This document shows positions 35,022-44,197 of a stretch of 64,000 nucleotides of DNA, piece after piece. The notes under the pieces were generated by a model. The model made no database searches and was not told the DNA's origin. It saw only the letters and a program-made list of their open reading frames with translations. The position numbers were made by a program, and so were the translations under genes. The DNA is from Acidobacteriaceae bacterium (GTDB lineage Bacteria > Acidobacteriota > Terriglobia > Terriglobales > Acidobacteriaceae): NCBI GenBank assembly GCA_003132445.1, contig PKXU01000049.1, positions 6,816-70,815 of the forward strand, written 5' to 3'. Within the stretch, counting starts at the first letter, position 1, and every line of letters begins with the position of its first letter.

Positions 35022-35516
35022 TTATTTTTCCCGCTCCATACCACGCGAGCCGTTCGCATCGCGATAATCGCACGCTGGCCGGAGACCCGTGGAATGCGTA
35101 CGGCTAGGATATCTCCGCTCGTGTCTGGCTTCGAGTTACCAAGGTAAGCTCGGAATGGGCCAGGAACGCGACAGTTTCAGCGTTTAGGGGGCCCCCGCTT
35201 CGAGGGTTTGCAGGCCGTGGGAGTTTCTTGCAGACGACTGCGTAACTTTACGGATGCGGGAACGGTTCTGCTGTTATGTCGTCTGGTGTGACATTTGTCA
35301 TCCTGCTTGGATGACGATCTCCACTTGTGGTCAAGGATGATCCACGAAAGTATGGAGCTTAAGAATAAAGAGATTTTCTGTGGCCTTGCAGAGGTTGGAC
35401 ATGGCGCAAATCGGATATGGCTCGGTTGTCGATAGTGAGCTCGTTCGTCTATTCTTGGTGGGCTGGGACGTGCCTGTCGCCTGTGGATCGTTCCCGGTCC
35501 CCTCTGGAGTACGCTG
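35022..35516. other. 495-bp divergent intergenic region, with a GTCATCC hairpin at 35297-35315
   Basis: It separates the divergent pseudokinase and ABC operon starts and should contain both promoters, but no strong -35/-10 pair was found by eye. GTCATCC (35297-35303) and GGATGAC (35309-35315) form a perfect 7-bp inverted repeat with a TGCTT loop, a possible operator or a minimal copy of the element at 59355-59460. TGGAG lies seven bases before the ATG at 35517. An antisense frame across the region resembles no protein family. Confidence 0.5.
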
Positions 35517-36665
35517 ATGACTTTGACTCGGTTCGTCACTAAGAACGCGTTTCGCAACAAACGTCGCAGTACTCTAACCGTGTTGAGCATCGCTTTTTCT
35601 TTGCTGTTGCTGACTCTGATGATGACGATTTGGCGGGCATTTTACTTGAGCGACGGAAGCGTCGAGTCCTCAGAGAGGCTGGTCGTCCGACATCGGGTTT
35701 CTCTCACATTTTCTCTGCCGGGCTTTTACCGGGAAAAGATTCGGGCGATTCCGGGGGTTGTGTCAGTAGTGCCCGTTTCCTGGTTTGGCGGAATCTACAA
35801 AGATCAGAAGCCGGAAAATTTCTTCGCTCAGTTCGGCACCGATCCGGATGAGTTTTTCAAGACGTTTCGTGATCTGCAAATGCCTGAGGATCAGATTAAG
35901 GCGTGGCAGCGCGATCGCCAAGGGGTAATCGTTGACGATTCGCTGGTGCAGAAATACGGATGGAAGCTGGGCGACCGAATTGTATTGCAGGGGAACATTT
36001 ATCCCGTCGACCTCGAATTGAATATACGTGGCATCTTCCACTCGAATCCGGACGACAAGGCTGTCTACTTCAACACAAAATATGTGGAAGAAGCGGTTTC
36101 ATTCTTCAAAGGTCAGGCCGGCACATTTAGCATCTTGGCGGCTTCTCCTGCCGACGTGAGCAAGATTGCCAGTACTGTGGATGACATGTTCCGCAACTCT
36201 CCGCAGCCCACCAAAACGGAGAGCGAGAAGGCGTTCGGCCTCGAATTCGTGGCCATGATGGGCAACGTGAAAGCGTTCATTCTAAGCATCTGCTCGGCCG
36301 TCGTCTTTGCAACTCTGCTGGTATCGGCCAATACCATGGCCATGTCGATTCGCGAGCGTACGCGCGAAGTGGCTGTATTAAAAACTTTAGGCTTCACGAA
36401 GCGCGGAGTGCTGGGTCTGTTCGTCAGCGAAGCGGTTGCGCTCTCGTTGGGAGGTGGTGTGCTCGGGGCTGGGCTTGGCTGGCTGATGGTTTATGGCCTG
36501 ACTCATTCTCCTCAATTCATCAGCTTCTTCCCGCTGCAGGTAACTCTTGGGATATGGATCGCTGCACTTCTCACCTCTGGAGTAGTGGGGCTTTTGAGTT
36601 CAGCCGTTCCTTCTTATCATGCTTCGCAAATAAACATTGTCGACGGATTACGTCACATTGGTTGA
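35517..36665 (+). CDS. ABC transporter permease, FtsX/MacB type (first of a tandem pair)
   Basis: 382 residues from ATG 35517, with TGGAG seven bases upstream. There is one N-terminal helix (RSTLTVLSIAFSLLLLTLMM), a periplasmic domain of about 220 residues, and three C-terminal helices. The FtsX-type core is visible in VFATLLVSANTMAMSIRERT and REVAVLKTLGFTKRGVLGLF, and it ends NIVDGLRHIG. Such permeases act with an ATPase as mechanotransmitters rather than classical channels, moving lipids, lipoproteins or small molecules out. It heads an operon of three permeases, a fusion protein and an ATPase. The next gene, three bases on, is a clear duplicate. Confidence 0.9.
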   Translation: MTLTRFVTKNAFRNKRRSTLTVLSIAFSLLLLTLMMTIWRAFYLSDGSVESSERLVVRHRVSLTFSLPGFYREKIRAIPGVVSVVPVSWFGGIYKDQKPENFFAQFGTDPDEFFKTFRDLQMPEDQIKAWQRDRQGVIVDDSLVQKYGWKLGDRIVLQGNIYPVDLELNIRGIFHSNPDDKAVYFNTKYVEEAVSFFKGQAGTFSILAASPADVSKIASTVDDMFRNSPQPTKTESEKAFGLEFVAMMGNVKAFILSICSAVVFATLLVSANTMAMSIRERTREVAVLKTLGFTKRGVLGLFVSEAVALSLGGGVLGAGLGWLMVYGLTHSPQFISFFPLQVTLGIWIAALLTSGVVGLLSSAVPSYHASQINIVDGLRHIG

Positions 36666-36668
36666 ATT

Positions 36669-37820
36669 ATGACGCTGGGCAGTTTTGTGGTGCGCAACAC
36701 GTTTCGCAACAAGCGGCGCAGTTTGCTGACCATGATCAGCATCAGCTTTTCACTGCTGTTGCTCACGCTCATGATCTGCATCTGGCGTTCTTTTTACGTT
36801 GATCAGGTAGCACCCGAGGCGGCGCGTCGAGTAATTACGCGAGACCGAGTGTCGCTGGCCTTTTTTCTGCCGGCATTCTACCGCGACAAAATTCGCAGCG
36901 TACCTGGGGTGACCGCGATTGCCCCACTGACATGGTTTGGAGGACGCTATATCGATGATCGGCCGCAACACTTTTTTGCGCAGCTGGCAACCGATCCCGA
37001 CGAATATCTTAAAGTTGCCTCCGACAAGATTGTTCCACCCGATCAACTGAAAGCTTGGCAGCAGGATCGAACTGGGGCTTTGGTGGACGTCACGCTGGCA
37101 AACAAATACGGCTGGAAGATTGGCGATCACATCACTTTGCAGGGAACTATCTTTGAGTTCAATCCGCAATTGACGATCCGTGCCATCTATCATCGCGATC
37201 CGCCTCAGAACGCGCTGTATTTCAACGCCAAGTATCTCGAGGAATCGGTACCGTGGTTCAAGGGCCAGGCGGGCTGGTACTCGGCACAGATCGATTCGGC
37301 GGAACACGTGTCGCAAGTGTCGAGACAGGTAGACGATATGTTCCGCAACTCCCCACTCCAAACGAAGACCGAGAGCGAAAAGGCGTTTCAGCTCGGTTTT
37401 ATCGCGTCTCTCGGCAATGTGAAGGCTTTTATCCTGGGGATCTGCGGCGCGGTGGTGTTTGCCATCATGTTGGTTTCGGCCAATACCATGGCGATGTCAG
37501 TGCGCACGCGGACGCGCGAGGTGGCTGTGTTGAAAACTCTTGGCTTCACCCGGCAACGGGTGCTGTCGATCTTTGTAAGCGAGTCTGTGGCGCTGGCCCT
37601 GGCCGGTGGAGTACTCGGTATTTTGGCGGCGGTGCCGGTCATTTGGTTTATGACGCGCAGCTTCATCGCATTGGGCGTTCCGCTGGCTATGAAAGTGAAT
37701 GCTCCCACTGCGGCGTTGTCGTTGCTGGTGGCGGTGACGTTGGGAGTGGTGAGCGGCTACTTGCCGGCTTTCAATGCATCGCGGATGAACATTGTCGATG
37801 GGCTGCGCCATATCGGCTGA
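36669..37820 (+). CDS. ABC transporter permease, FtsX/MacB type (tandem paralogue)
   Basis: 383 residues, collinear with the preceding permease: FRNKRRSLLTMISISFSLLL, a periplasmic domain with WFGGRYIDDRPQHFFAQLAT, DDMFRNSPLQTKTESEKAF and VKAFILGICGAVVF, then REVAVLKTLGFTRQRVLSIF and the same NIVDGLRHIG ending. The two genes clearly arose by tandem duplication and then diverged, most in the first half of the periplasmic domain and in the last helices. They may form a heterodimeric permease. It is three bases downstream of the first permease and 14 bp upstream of the third. Confidence 0.9.
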   Translation: MTLGSFVVRNTFRNKRRSLLTMISISFSLLLLTLMICIWRSFYVDQVAPEAARRVITRDRVSLAFFLPAFYRDKIRSVPGVTAIAPLTWFGGRYIDDRPQHFFAQLATDPDEYLKVASDKIVPPDQLKAWQQDRTGALVDVTLANKYGWKIGDHITLQGTIFEFNPQLTIRAIYHRDPPQNALYFNAKYLEESVPWFKGQAGWYSAQIDSAEHVSQVSRQVDDMFRNSPLQTKTESEKAFQLGFIASLGNVKAFILGICGAVVFAIMLVSANTMAMSVRTRTREVAVLKTLGFTRQRVLSIFVSESVALALAGGVLGILAAVPVIWFMTRSFIALGVPLAMKVNAPTAALSLLVAVTLGVVSGYLPAFNASRMNIVDGLRHIG

Positions 37821-37834
37821 TTGAGAATTTATTT

Positions 37835-39022
37835 ATGGCCATACCGATTAGTTACAACGTTCGCAATTTACGTCTTCGCAAAGGGCTCACGCTGATGACC
37901 GCGCTGGGCATTGCGCTCACCGTCACCACTGCAATTTTTCTTATGGCGTTGATCGCGGGCTTGAACCGCGCCTTTGTCAACAGCGGCAATCCGCTCAACG
38001 TTCTCGTGCTGCGCAAAGGCTCGGAGGCGGAGCTATCGGGTGGCTTCGACGCCTCGCTCTATCCTACGCTGAAGACTCTTCCCGGCATTGCGAAAGACAG
38101 CCACGGCGAGCCGATGACGTCGGGTGAGTGGGTGGTGGTGATCATCCTGCCCCGCAAAGATGGAACCGGCGAAGTGAATGTAACTGTACGCGGAATGATG
38201 CCCGACGGTCTCGAGATGCGAGAGTTGCCGGGCCCTGACAATCATGCGGGAGTGAAACTCATTGCGGGACGCTGGTTTCAGCCGGGTCAGCGCGAAGTAG
38301 TCGTGAGCAAGTCGATTCGCGACCGCTTTACCCACGCCAACATCGGCGACACCATGGAATTCGGCAAAGGATCCTGGAAGGTCGTTGGAGTGTTTGACGC
38401 GGGCGGCTCGGCGTATGAGTCGGAAGTGTGGAGTGATGTGAACCAGATGGCGTCGGATTTCGATCGTCAAGGAGGATACTCGTCAGCGTACCTGCACGCG
38501 ACCGATCCCATCGCCGCCGATGCGCTGAAGAACCGCGTCAGCGACGACCAACGGCTGAAACTCGAAGGAATGCTGGAGACCGATTACTATGCCAAGCAAA
38601 CCAGTTCCGGCACGCCCATTAAAGTGATCGGAATTGTAGTCGCCGTCATCATGGCGATCGGTTCGATTTTCGCGGCCATGAATACCATGTATGCTGCGGT
38701 GGCCTATCGTGGGCGCGAAATTGCCACGCTGCGCGTCATCGGCTTCTCGCGGCCCTCAATTCTGACGTCTTTTGTTCTGGAGTCCTTGCTGCTTGCCCTG
38801 CTGGGCGCAGCCGCCGGAATTTTGCTCATGCTGCCCTTCAACGGGATGCAGACTGGCACGTCGAATGCCGTGACGTTTAGCGAGGTCGTGTTTGCCTTGC
38901 GCATCACGCCACAGGTAGCCATGTATGCGATTCTGTTCGCTTTGATTATGGGATTCGTGGGCGGATTGGCTCCCGCGTGGCATGCGGCACGTCAGAATAT
39001 TCTGAACGCGTTGCGAGGATAA
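37835..39022 (+). CDS. ABC transporter permease, FtsX/MacB type (third permease)
   Basis: 395 residues from ATG 37835; the same frame is open upstream only through the previous gene. The N-terminal helix is LTLMTALGIALTVTTAIFLM. A periplasmic domain follows (PRKDGTGEVNVTVRGMMPDG, AGRWFQPGQREVVVSKSI), then FtsX-type helices with IGSIFAAMNTMYAAVAYRGR and EIATLRVIGFSRPSILTSF. It resembles DevC-like exporter permeases more than the tandem pair does. It lies just before the membrane fusion protein and ATPase genes, so it is the likely core partner of both. Confidence 0.9.
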   Translation: MAIPISYNVRNLRLRKGLTLMTALGIALTVTTAIFLMALIAGLNRAFVNSGNPLNVLVLRKGSEAELSGGFDASLYPTLKTLPGIAKDSHGEPMTSGEWVVVIILPRKDGTGEVNVTVRGMMPDGLEMRELPGPDNHAGVKLIAGRWFQPGQREVVVSKSIRDRFTHANIGDTMEFGKGSWKVVGVFDAGGSAYESEVWSDVNQMASDFDRQGGYSSAYLHATDPIAADALKNRVSDDQRLKLEGMLETDYYAKQTSSGTPIKVIGIVVAVIMAIGSIFAAMNTMYAAVAYRGREIATLRVIGFSRPSILTSFVLESLLLALLGAAAGILLMLPFNGMQTGTSNAVTFSEVVFALRITPQVAMYAILFALIMGFVGGLAPAWHAARQNILNALRG

Positions 39023-39058
39023 TCGGGTCGGCAACATTTTATTAAGGTAAACATTTTT

Positions 39059-40444
39059 ATGGCGATCGATACAAAACATGAAGACCTGCAGAGCCTGCGC
39101 ATCGACCGCTCGCAGCGCGGCGACTCCGGCGGAGAACCGCCAGCCTGGGCCCGCCGATACATCCTTGTCGGCGTCGCCGTGGTCGCCCTGCTCGGCGTGG
39201 TTAGCCTGGCCTATCGCGCGTTCTCGTCGGCTGTGCCGGAAGTCGAGGTCGTTCGCGCGACTGCGGAAACGAGCGGTAACGACGCGGGCGGCACTGTCCT
39301 TTCTGCAACGGGCTACATTGTGGCTCATCACACCATCAACGTGAACTCTAAAGTTACGGGCCGCCTGGCCTGGATTGGCGTGGAAAAGGGCGACAAAGTA
39401 AAAGAAGGGCAAGTGCTGGTTCGCCTGGAGGATCAGGAATTTCGGGCTTCCTATGAACAGGCTCGCGGCGCGCTGGAAAACGCCCGTGCTTATTTCAGCG
39501 AACTGCAACACGGATCGCGGCCGGAAGAAATCCAGCAGGCGCAACATAATCTGGACGAAGCTCGCGCCACCCTGGTGAATGACAAGCTCACGCTCGATCG
39601 CACGAAAGAACTCGCAAGCGGAGGGGTCGTGTCGCGGCAGGCATTGGACGATGCCACGGCCAAGTTCGACTCTGACCAGCAGCGCGTGAATTCCCTGGAA
39701 AAGGCATTTCAACTGATGAAAATTGGGCCGCGGCCGGAGGAGATCGAACGTGCGCAGGGTACAGTCACGCAGGCGCAAGGGGCGCTTGATTATGCCAAGT
39801 CGCTGCTGGATGCGACCGTGATTCGCGCGCCGGTCACCGGCACGATTCTTGACCGCACGGCGGAAAAAGGCGAACTGATCACGGCGCAGTTTGCCAGCGC
39901 AGCGGCTGGCGGTCCGCAGGGGTCAGTGGTATCTCTGGCGGATTTGAACGATCTGCAGGTTGAACTCGACATCGCGCAGGCCGATTTCGCCCGGCTCGGT
40001 CCTAATCAAAAAGCAAAAGTCACAACCGATGCATATCCCGACAAGGAATACGATGGCGTGATCGCGCAGATTTCTCCGGAAGCGAACCGGCAGAAAGCCA
40101 CGGTGCAAGTGAAAGTGCAGGTGTTGAATCCGGACAAATATCCGAACATTCAACTGCGTCCGGAGATGAATGCGACCGTGAAATTTCTCGCCAACGATAC
40201 ACCAAAGAATGCGAAGGACCCTTCGGGCGTATACGTGCCGTCGACGGCTATTCGTGATCGCGATGGTAAGAAGATCGTATGGATCGCCTATAACGGAAAG
40301 GCTATTGCCCGCGAGATTCATGTGATCGGCCAGCGCAGCGACGGCGCGCTGGTAGACGGACTGGTCGGAGGCGAAAGCGTAGTGACTACTGCACCGACGA
40401 CATTGAAAGATGGAGACAAAATTAAAATTAAGGGGCAATCATGA
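39059..40444 (+). CDS. Membrane fusion (HlyD/MacA-type) periplasmic adaptor
   Basis: 461 residues from ATG 39059, preceded by AAGG. A single N-terminal helix ([20 protein letters not shown], about 33-53) anchors it. A lipoyl/barrel-sandwich half follows ([20 protein letters not shown]), a long coiled-coil hairpin with two similar PEEIxxAQ segments ([38 protein letters not shown]), the second lipoyl half ([19 protein letters not shown]), and beta-barrel and membrane-proximal domains to the end. Such adaptors link an inner-membrane ABC permease to an outer-membrane channel. No TolC homologue is in the window. Its stop overlaps the ATPase start (ATGA). Confidence 0.93.
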   Translation: MAIDTKHEDLQSLRIDRSQRGDSGGEPPAWARRYILVGVAVVALLGVVSLAYRAFSSAVPEVEVVRATAETSGNDAGGTVLSATGYIVAHHTINVNSKVTGRLAWIGVEKGDKVKEGQVLVRLEDQEFRASYEQARGALENARAYFSELQHGSRPEEIQQAQHNLDEARATLVNDKLTLDRTKELASGGVVSRQALDDATAKFDSDQQRVNSLEKAFQLMKIGPRPEEIERAQGTVTQAQGALDYAKSLLDATVIRAPVTGTILDRTAEKGELITAQFASAAAGGPQGSVVSLADLNDLQVELDIAQADFARLGPNQKAKVTTDAYPDKEYDGVIAQISPEANRQKATVQVKVQVLNPDKYPNIQLRPEMNATVKFLANDTPKNAKDPSGVYVPSTAIRDRDGKKIVWIAYNGKAIAREIHVIGQRSDGALVDGLVGGESVVTTAPTTLKDGDKIKIKGQS

Positions 40445-41154
40445 GCACAGTCGCACAAGCAAACGTTGCCACGGGAACGAAAGTTGTACAGGTACGCAGC
40501 GTCAGCAAGGTTTTTAAGCGCGACGCCTTTCAGGTTACAGCGCTCGATGATGTTTCGATCGACATCGCCAAAGGTGAATTCCTCGCCCTGATGGGACCCT
40601 CCGGATCGGGCAAGACTACCTTGCTAAATATGATCGCAGCCATCGACCGTCCCAGCAGTGGGGAACTCCTGGTGCAGGGTCAGGATATTTTTCGCTTTAG
40701 CGACTCGCAGATTGCACACTGGCGCAATGAGCACATCGGCTACGTCTTTCAAACTTTCAATCTGATTCCCGTGCTCACCGCGTTTGAAAATGTGGAACTG
40801 CCGTTACTCCTAACCAAGCTCTCTGCGCAGCAGCGCCGCGACCACGTTATGACCGCGCTCAAACTCGTGGGGCTGGAGGACCGTGTCAATCATTTGCCCA
40901 AGCAGCTTTCAGGAGGCCAGGAACAACGCGTCGCGATTGCGCGTGCCATTGTGAGCGATCCCACGCTCCTGCTGGCCGATGAGCCTACGGGCGACCTGGA
41001 TAGTCACTCCGCTACTGAAGTGTTAGAAATCCTGAAGCGGCTAAATGAGGATTTTCAGAAAACGATTGTGATGGTCACGCACGATCCCCACGCAGCCTCT
41101 TACGCGCACGTGACGCGGCATTTGGAGAAAGGAATGCTGTTGCCTTCGGCGTAG
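40441..41154 (+). CDS. ABC exporter ATPase (LolD/MacB-type)
   Basis: 237 residues. Walker A is GPSGSGKTT, the Q-loop is [11 protein letters not shown], the signature is LSGGQEQR, Walker B is [12 protein letters not shown], and the switch histidine is in VMVTHDPH. The length and the [16 protein letters not shown] segment fit the LolD/MacB/DevA branch that powers FtsX-type permeases. It is the last gene of the operon, coupled to the adaptor by a four-base overlap, and the only ATPase for three permeases. It might also serve the ATPase-less MacB permeases at 46607-49176 (inference). Confidence 0.95.
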   Translation: MSTVAQANVATGTKVVQVRSVSKVFKRDAFQVTALDDVSIDIAKGEFLALMGPSGSGKTTLLNMIAAIDRPSSGELLVQGQDIFRFSDSQIAHWRNEHIGYVFQTFNLIPVLTAFENVELPLLLTKLSAQQRRDHVMTALKLVGLEDRVNHLPKQLSGGQEQRVAIARAIVSDPTLLLADEPTGDLDSHSATEVLEILKRLNEDFQKTIVMVTHDPHAASYAHVTRHLEKGMLLPSA

Positions 41155-41235
41155 CGCCTCGGAGCACGAAAAGACCGGCTAAACTCTGCCGTTTGGAAAT
41201 GCTGAAGTGAACCTCCCGAAGTGAAGGTGATAAGA

Positions 41236-41763
41236 TTAGCTGGGTTTAGCAACGAATCGTGACTCACCGTGTGAGCGCGGCGCTTTTGCTGGATCTTCCG
41301 CAATCCATAGCCAAGCGCGTCTTCCGTTCGACAGCACTGCCTGCGCCTCGCCATATTCGACCAGGCGATTCAGCACGGTCGTGACCGAGGCCATTGGATC
41401 CTTATGGCGGGCCAGCATCGCGGGCATCTTTTGCTCGAAATAGTCGCAGATGTCGCGCGCATTCATGGCGCGGCCAGCTTCCATCAAGATCATGCGGCAA
41501 GCCTTGGTAAAGCCCGGCTGCCGGCCGCTGCTCTTGCGATCGACCATTTCCAGCAGTTCTTCGCTCAAGAGTTCGTCGCCAAAAAGATTCGCCAGGCCAG
41601 AGATGGTTTGCTTGACGGTACCAATACGCTTCATGATTTCAGCGCGCTGTTGCAACAGATGACGTAGTTCCCCACGAGCCTGCTGAATCACTTCCTGCAC
41701 GTGGCCGACATCATAGCTTTCCGCCGATTTTGCCGAGCCATTTACCCTCTGCCCGTTTTCCAT
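41236..41763 (-). CDS. Hypothetical protein with coiled coil and HARE-HTH-like winged-helix C-terminus
   Basis: 175 residues from ATG 41763, which has GGGGG five bases upstream; the frame runs to 41835 without a better start. Residues about 20-75 are predicted coiled coil (VQEVIQQARGELRHLLQQRA, EIMKRIGTVKQTISGLANLF). The C-terminal half (RMILMEAGRAMNARDICDYF, MASVTTVLNRLVEYGEAQAV, then GRRAWLWI) reads like a HARE-HTH/winged-helix domain, as in RpoE-delta and restriction-linked proteins. It may bind DNA or RNA polymerase. It is convergent with the ABC operon. Confidence 0.7.
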   Translation of the reverse strand: MENGQRVNGSAKSAESYDVGHVQEVIQQARGELRHLLQQRAEIMKRIGTVKQTISGLANLFGDELLSEELLEMVDRKSSGRQPGFTKACRMILMEAGRAMNARDICDYFEQKMPAMLARHKDPMASVTTVLNRLVEYGEAQAVLSNGRRAWLWIAEDPAKAPRSHGESRFVAKPS

Positions 41764-42189
41764 ACAATCCCCCACGAATCTTCGATGCCTGCTTCTGAGC
41801 GATGCGGTCACGGCTTTAGCAGCCAATGGTTCCAAGCCGATCAGCCGAAACTAGTGTCTGTACGTGCATTACCGTTCCTTCACGCAGACTTCACCCATGT
41901 CCTATACGCAGCACGTAGTTCCGCCGTTCCCTCAATCTTTTGAGGCGATGATTGTCACAGAACCATACTGTTAGACGAAGCAAGCGCAGAATGGTTAACA
42001 CTCTGAGGAGAGAGATATAAGGGCAGGATGCGGCGTCAAAATGCCGTTCATGTTACGAGGGCGATTTTGTCCCGTTTTAAGACTGGCTCGCATTCGGGAG
42101 ACTGCACTCATCCCATCGCTATAAACTTCCGCACGAGGCGATGTGAGTACGGTCACATTCCGATAGTAACCACTGAGGGAGCCATTTTA
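41764..42189. other. 426-bp divergent intergenic region
   Basis: It lies between the winged-helix gene and the histidine kinase, which diverge, so promoters for both are expected. A frame open from 42028 joins the kinase, but its codons resemble no domain and the kinase has a better start at 42190. No firm promoter, hairpin or small gene was seen. Confidence 0.4.
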
Positions 42190-44178
42190 GTGTCGGCCGC
42201 CGCAAAACCCGTTTTGGCACCGAGCCCATTGAATATTCTGCTCGTCGGTAAGAAGGAAGAAGACTTCTACCTGATTCGCGAGATTCTTGAGCGCACTCGA
42301 AAACTGCTTCCAGCAGATCTCGACCATGTCCACTCTCTCGAAGAAGCCAAAGTTAAGTTGAAGCAGAAGAACTATGGGCTGATTCTCTTTGAGCACGAGA
42401 CAGGGAACGCGGAAGCCGTGCACTTTGTAGCGCAGCTTCTGCATGCCGGAGTGTCGCTGCCTTTTATTTTGCTGACGGAGGATGCCGACGAAAAATCCGT
42501 CGCTGGTCTGATTGAAGGCGGGAGATGGAATTGCGTGGCAAAATCGCAACTGGATGGCGCGACATTAGTCCGTACCATTCAGAACACCTTGACGGTGCAC
42601 TCCCTGCAACAGGAGCAGCAAACCGCGGAGCACGCTCTGCGGAAATTATCGCGTGCGGTCGAACAATCGGCGGACGCGATCATGGTCACCGACATTCGCG
42701 GAATCATTGAATATGTAAATCCGGCATTCGAGGCGATGAGCGGATACCCGCGCGACGAAGTCTGCGGTAATACTCCGCAAATGTTAAAGTCCGGCGTACA
42801 GGGCATCGAGGTATATCAGGGAATTTGGAAGACAATTCTCGCGGGCAATGTGTATCGTGGAATTCTTGCAAATCGGAAGAAGAATGGAGAAATGTATTAC
42901 GTTGAGGAAAGCATAAGTCCGGTACGGAATGCAATGGGCCAGATCACGCACTTCATCTCCAACGGGCGGGATCTCAGCGAACGCATGCGCCTGGAAGCAC
43001 AACTTCGGCAGTCGCAAAAAATGGATGCAATTGGAAATCTGGCCGGCGGCGTCGCCCACGATTTCAACAACCTTTTGACCATCATTACCAGTTACGCTGA
43101 ACTGGCTTTGGATGCTGTGCCCGAAAACAGTCCGCTCCAATCCAAGATCGAAGAGATCCTGCTGGCGGCTCGTAGAGCTGCGGAATTGACCCGGCAACTG
43201 TTGGCCTTCAGCCGCAAGCAGCCGCAAGCGTTGCGAGTAGCAGATCTGAATCAAGTAATTGCGCGCATTGCGCATACGCTCCCTCGGTTGATTGGAGAAG
43301 ATATCGAGTTCACATTTGCGCGCGGCGAGGGCTTGGGAAAGGTGCGGGTCGACCCACTGCAGATCGAGCAGATTCTGATGAACTTGGCTGCGAATGCGCG
43401 CGACGCGATGCCGCAAGGCGGTCACTTCCGCATTGAAACAGCCGACGTCAATCTGGGGAAAGATGACGCTCATTGCAAAACAGGCGTTGTTCCCATGGGA
43501 CACTACGCTCTGATTACAATCAGTGACGACGGTACAGGAATCCTTCCCAAACATCTGCCCCACATTTTCGAGCCGTTCTACACCACGAAGCGCTCGGGCA
43601 AGGGCACCGGCCTGGGTCTGGCGACGGTGTATGGGATTGTCAAACAAAATTATGGCTTCATCTGGGCCGACAGCGAACGCCGACTGGGTACTACGTTCAA
43701 GATTTATCTGCCCTGTATCGGAATGCGCAGTAACGCGGGTGAGATTGACGAGGGCAAGAGCGAGGCCATCGCTCGCGGATCAGAAACAATATTATTGGTG
43801 GAAGACGAGCAGGCTGTCCGGCGGGCGACTGCGGAATTTCTAAGGTTGCAGGGTTACACAGTGATTGAGGCCAAAGATGGTCTCGATGCCCTATCGTTGG
43901 CAAAGAGCTATCGCGCAGTCATCGACTTACTGCTGACGGACGTCGTTATGCCAAACATGAGTGGTGGACAGTTGGCCAAGGAACTGGCGCCACTGCGGCC
44001 GGATACGAAGCTACTCTTCGTCTCCGGCTATGCCGGCAAGACCATCCTCGATCATAACGTCCTCGACCTGGAGACAAATTTCGTGCAGAAGCCTTTCACT
44101 TTGAAACATCTTTCTCTGAAGATTCGTTCGGCGCTGAATCAGGTGGCGAGTATCGCTGAGCCCCAGCCCAGCCTGTAG
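42190..44178 (+). CDS. Hybrid sensor histidine kinase (degenerate receiver-PAS-HisKA-HATPase-receiver)
   Basis: 662 residues from GTG 42190, supported by GGGAG eight bases upstream. Residues about 13-135 form a receiver fold, but the phospho-acceptor aspartate is Glu (E68 in LILFEHE) and the N-terminal acidic pair is absent (VGKKEED). A PAS domain (about 150-262) contains IIEYVNPAFEAMSGYPRDEV. The HisKA phosphorylation site is GGVAHDFNNLL (H290). The ATPase has NLAANARDAMPQGG, DDGTGI and GKGTGLGLATVYG. The final receiver has D584 in LLTDVVMP. No membrane segment is visible, so it is a cytoplasmic kinase. A partner regulator is not adjacent. It ends 19 bp before the glycosyltransferase gene. 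Confidence 0.93.
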   Translation: MSAAAKPVLAPSPLNILLVGKKEEDFYLIREILERTRKLLPADLDHVHSLEEAKVKLKQKNYGLILFEHETGNAEAVHFVAQLLHAGVSLPFILLTEDADEKSVAGLIEGGRWNCVAKSQLDGATLVRTIQNTLTVHSLQQEQQTAEHALRKLSRAVEQSADAIMVTDIRGIIEYVNPAFEAMSGYPRDEVCGNTPQMLKSGVQGIEVYQGIWKTILAGNVYRGILANRKKNGEMYYVEESISPVRNAMGQITHFISNGRDLSERMRLEAQLRQSQKMDAIGNLAGGVAHDFNNLLTIITSYAELALDAVPENSPLQSKIEEILLAARRAAELTRQLLAFSRKQPQALRVADLNQVIARIAHTLPRLIGEDIEFTFARGEGLGKVRVDPLQIEQILMNLAANARDAMPQGGHFRIETADVNLGKDDAHCKTGVVPMGHYALITISDDGTGILPKHLPHIFEPFYTTKRSGKGTGLGLATVYGIVKQNYGFIWADSERRLGTTFKIYLPCIGMRSNAGEIDEGKSEAIARGSETILLVEDEQAVRRATAEFLRLQGYTVIEAKDGLDALSLAKSYRAVIDLLLTDVVMPNMSGGQLAKELAPLRPDTKLLFVSGYAGKTILDHNVLDLETNFVQKPFTLKHLSLKIRSALNQVASIAEPQPSL

Positions 44179-44197
44179 GTATAATAACTGGGGCTTG

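Noticed and set aside
38756-39778. 340-codon minus-strand frame across the third permease and adaptor
   Set aside because: It crosses two well-supported genes on the other strand and has shadow composition.
41989-42189. Upstream start at 42028 for the histidine kinase
   Set aside because: The added residues resemble no domain and GTG 42190 has GGGAG at ideal spacing.
42784-43647. 287-codon minus-strand frame in the histidine kinase
   Set aside because: The kinase H, N and G boxes are intact on the plus strand; the antisense frame matches nothing known.
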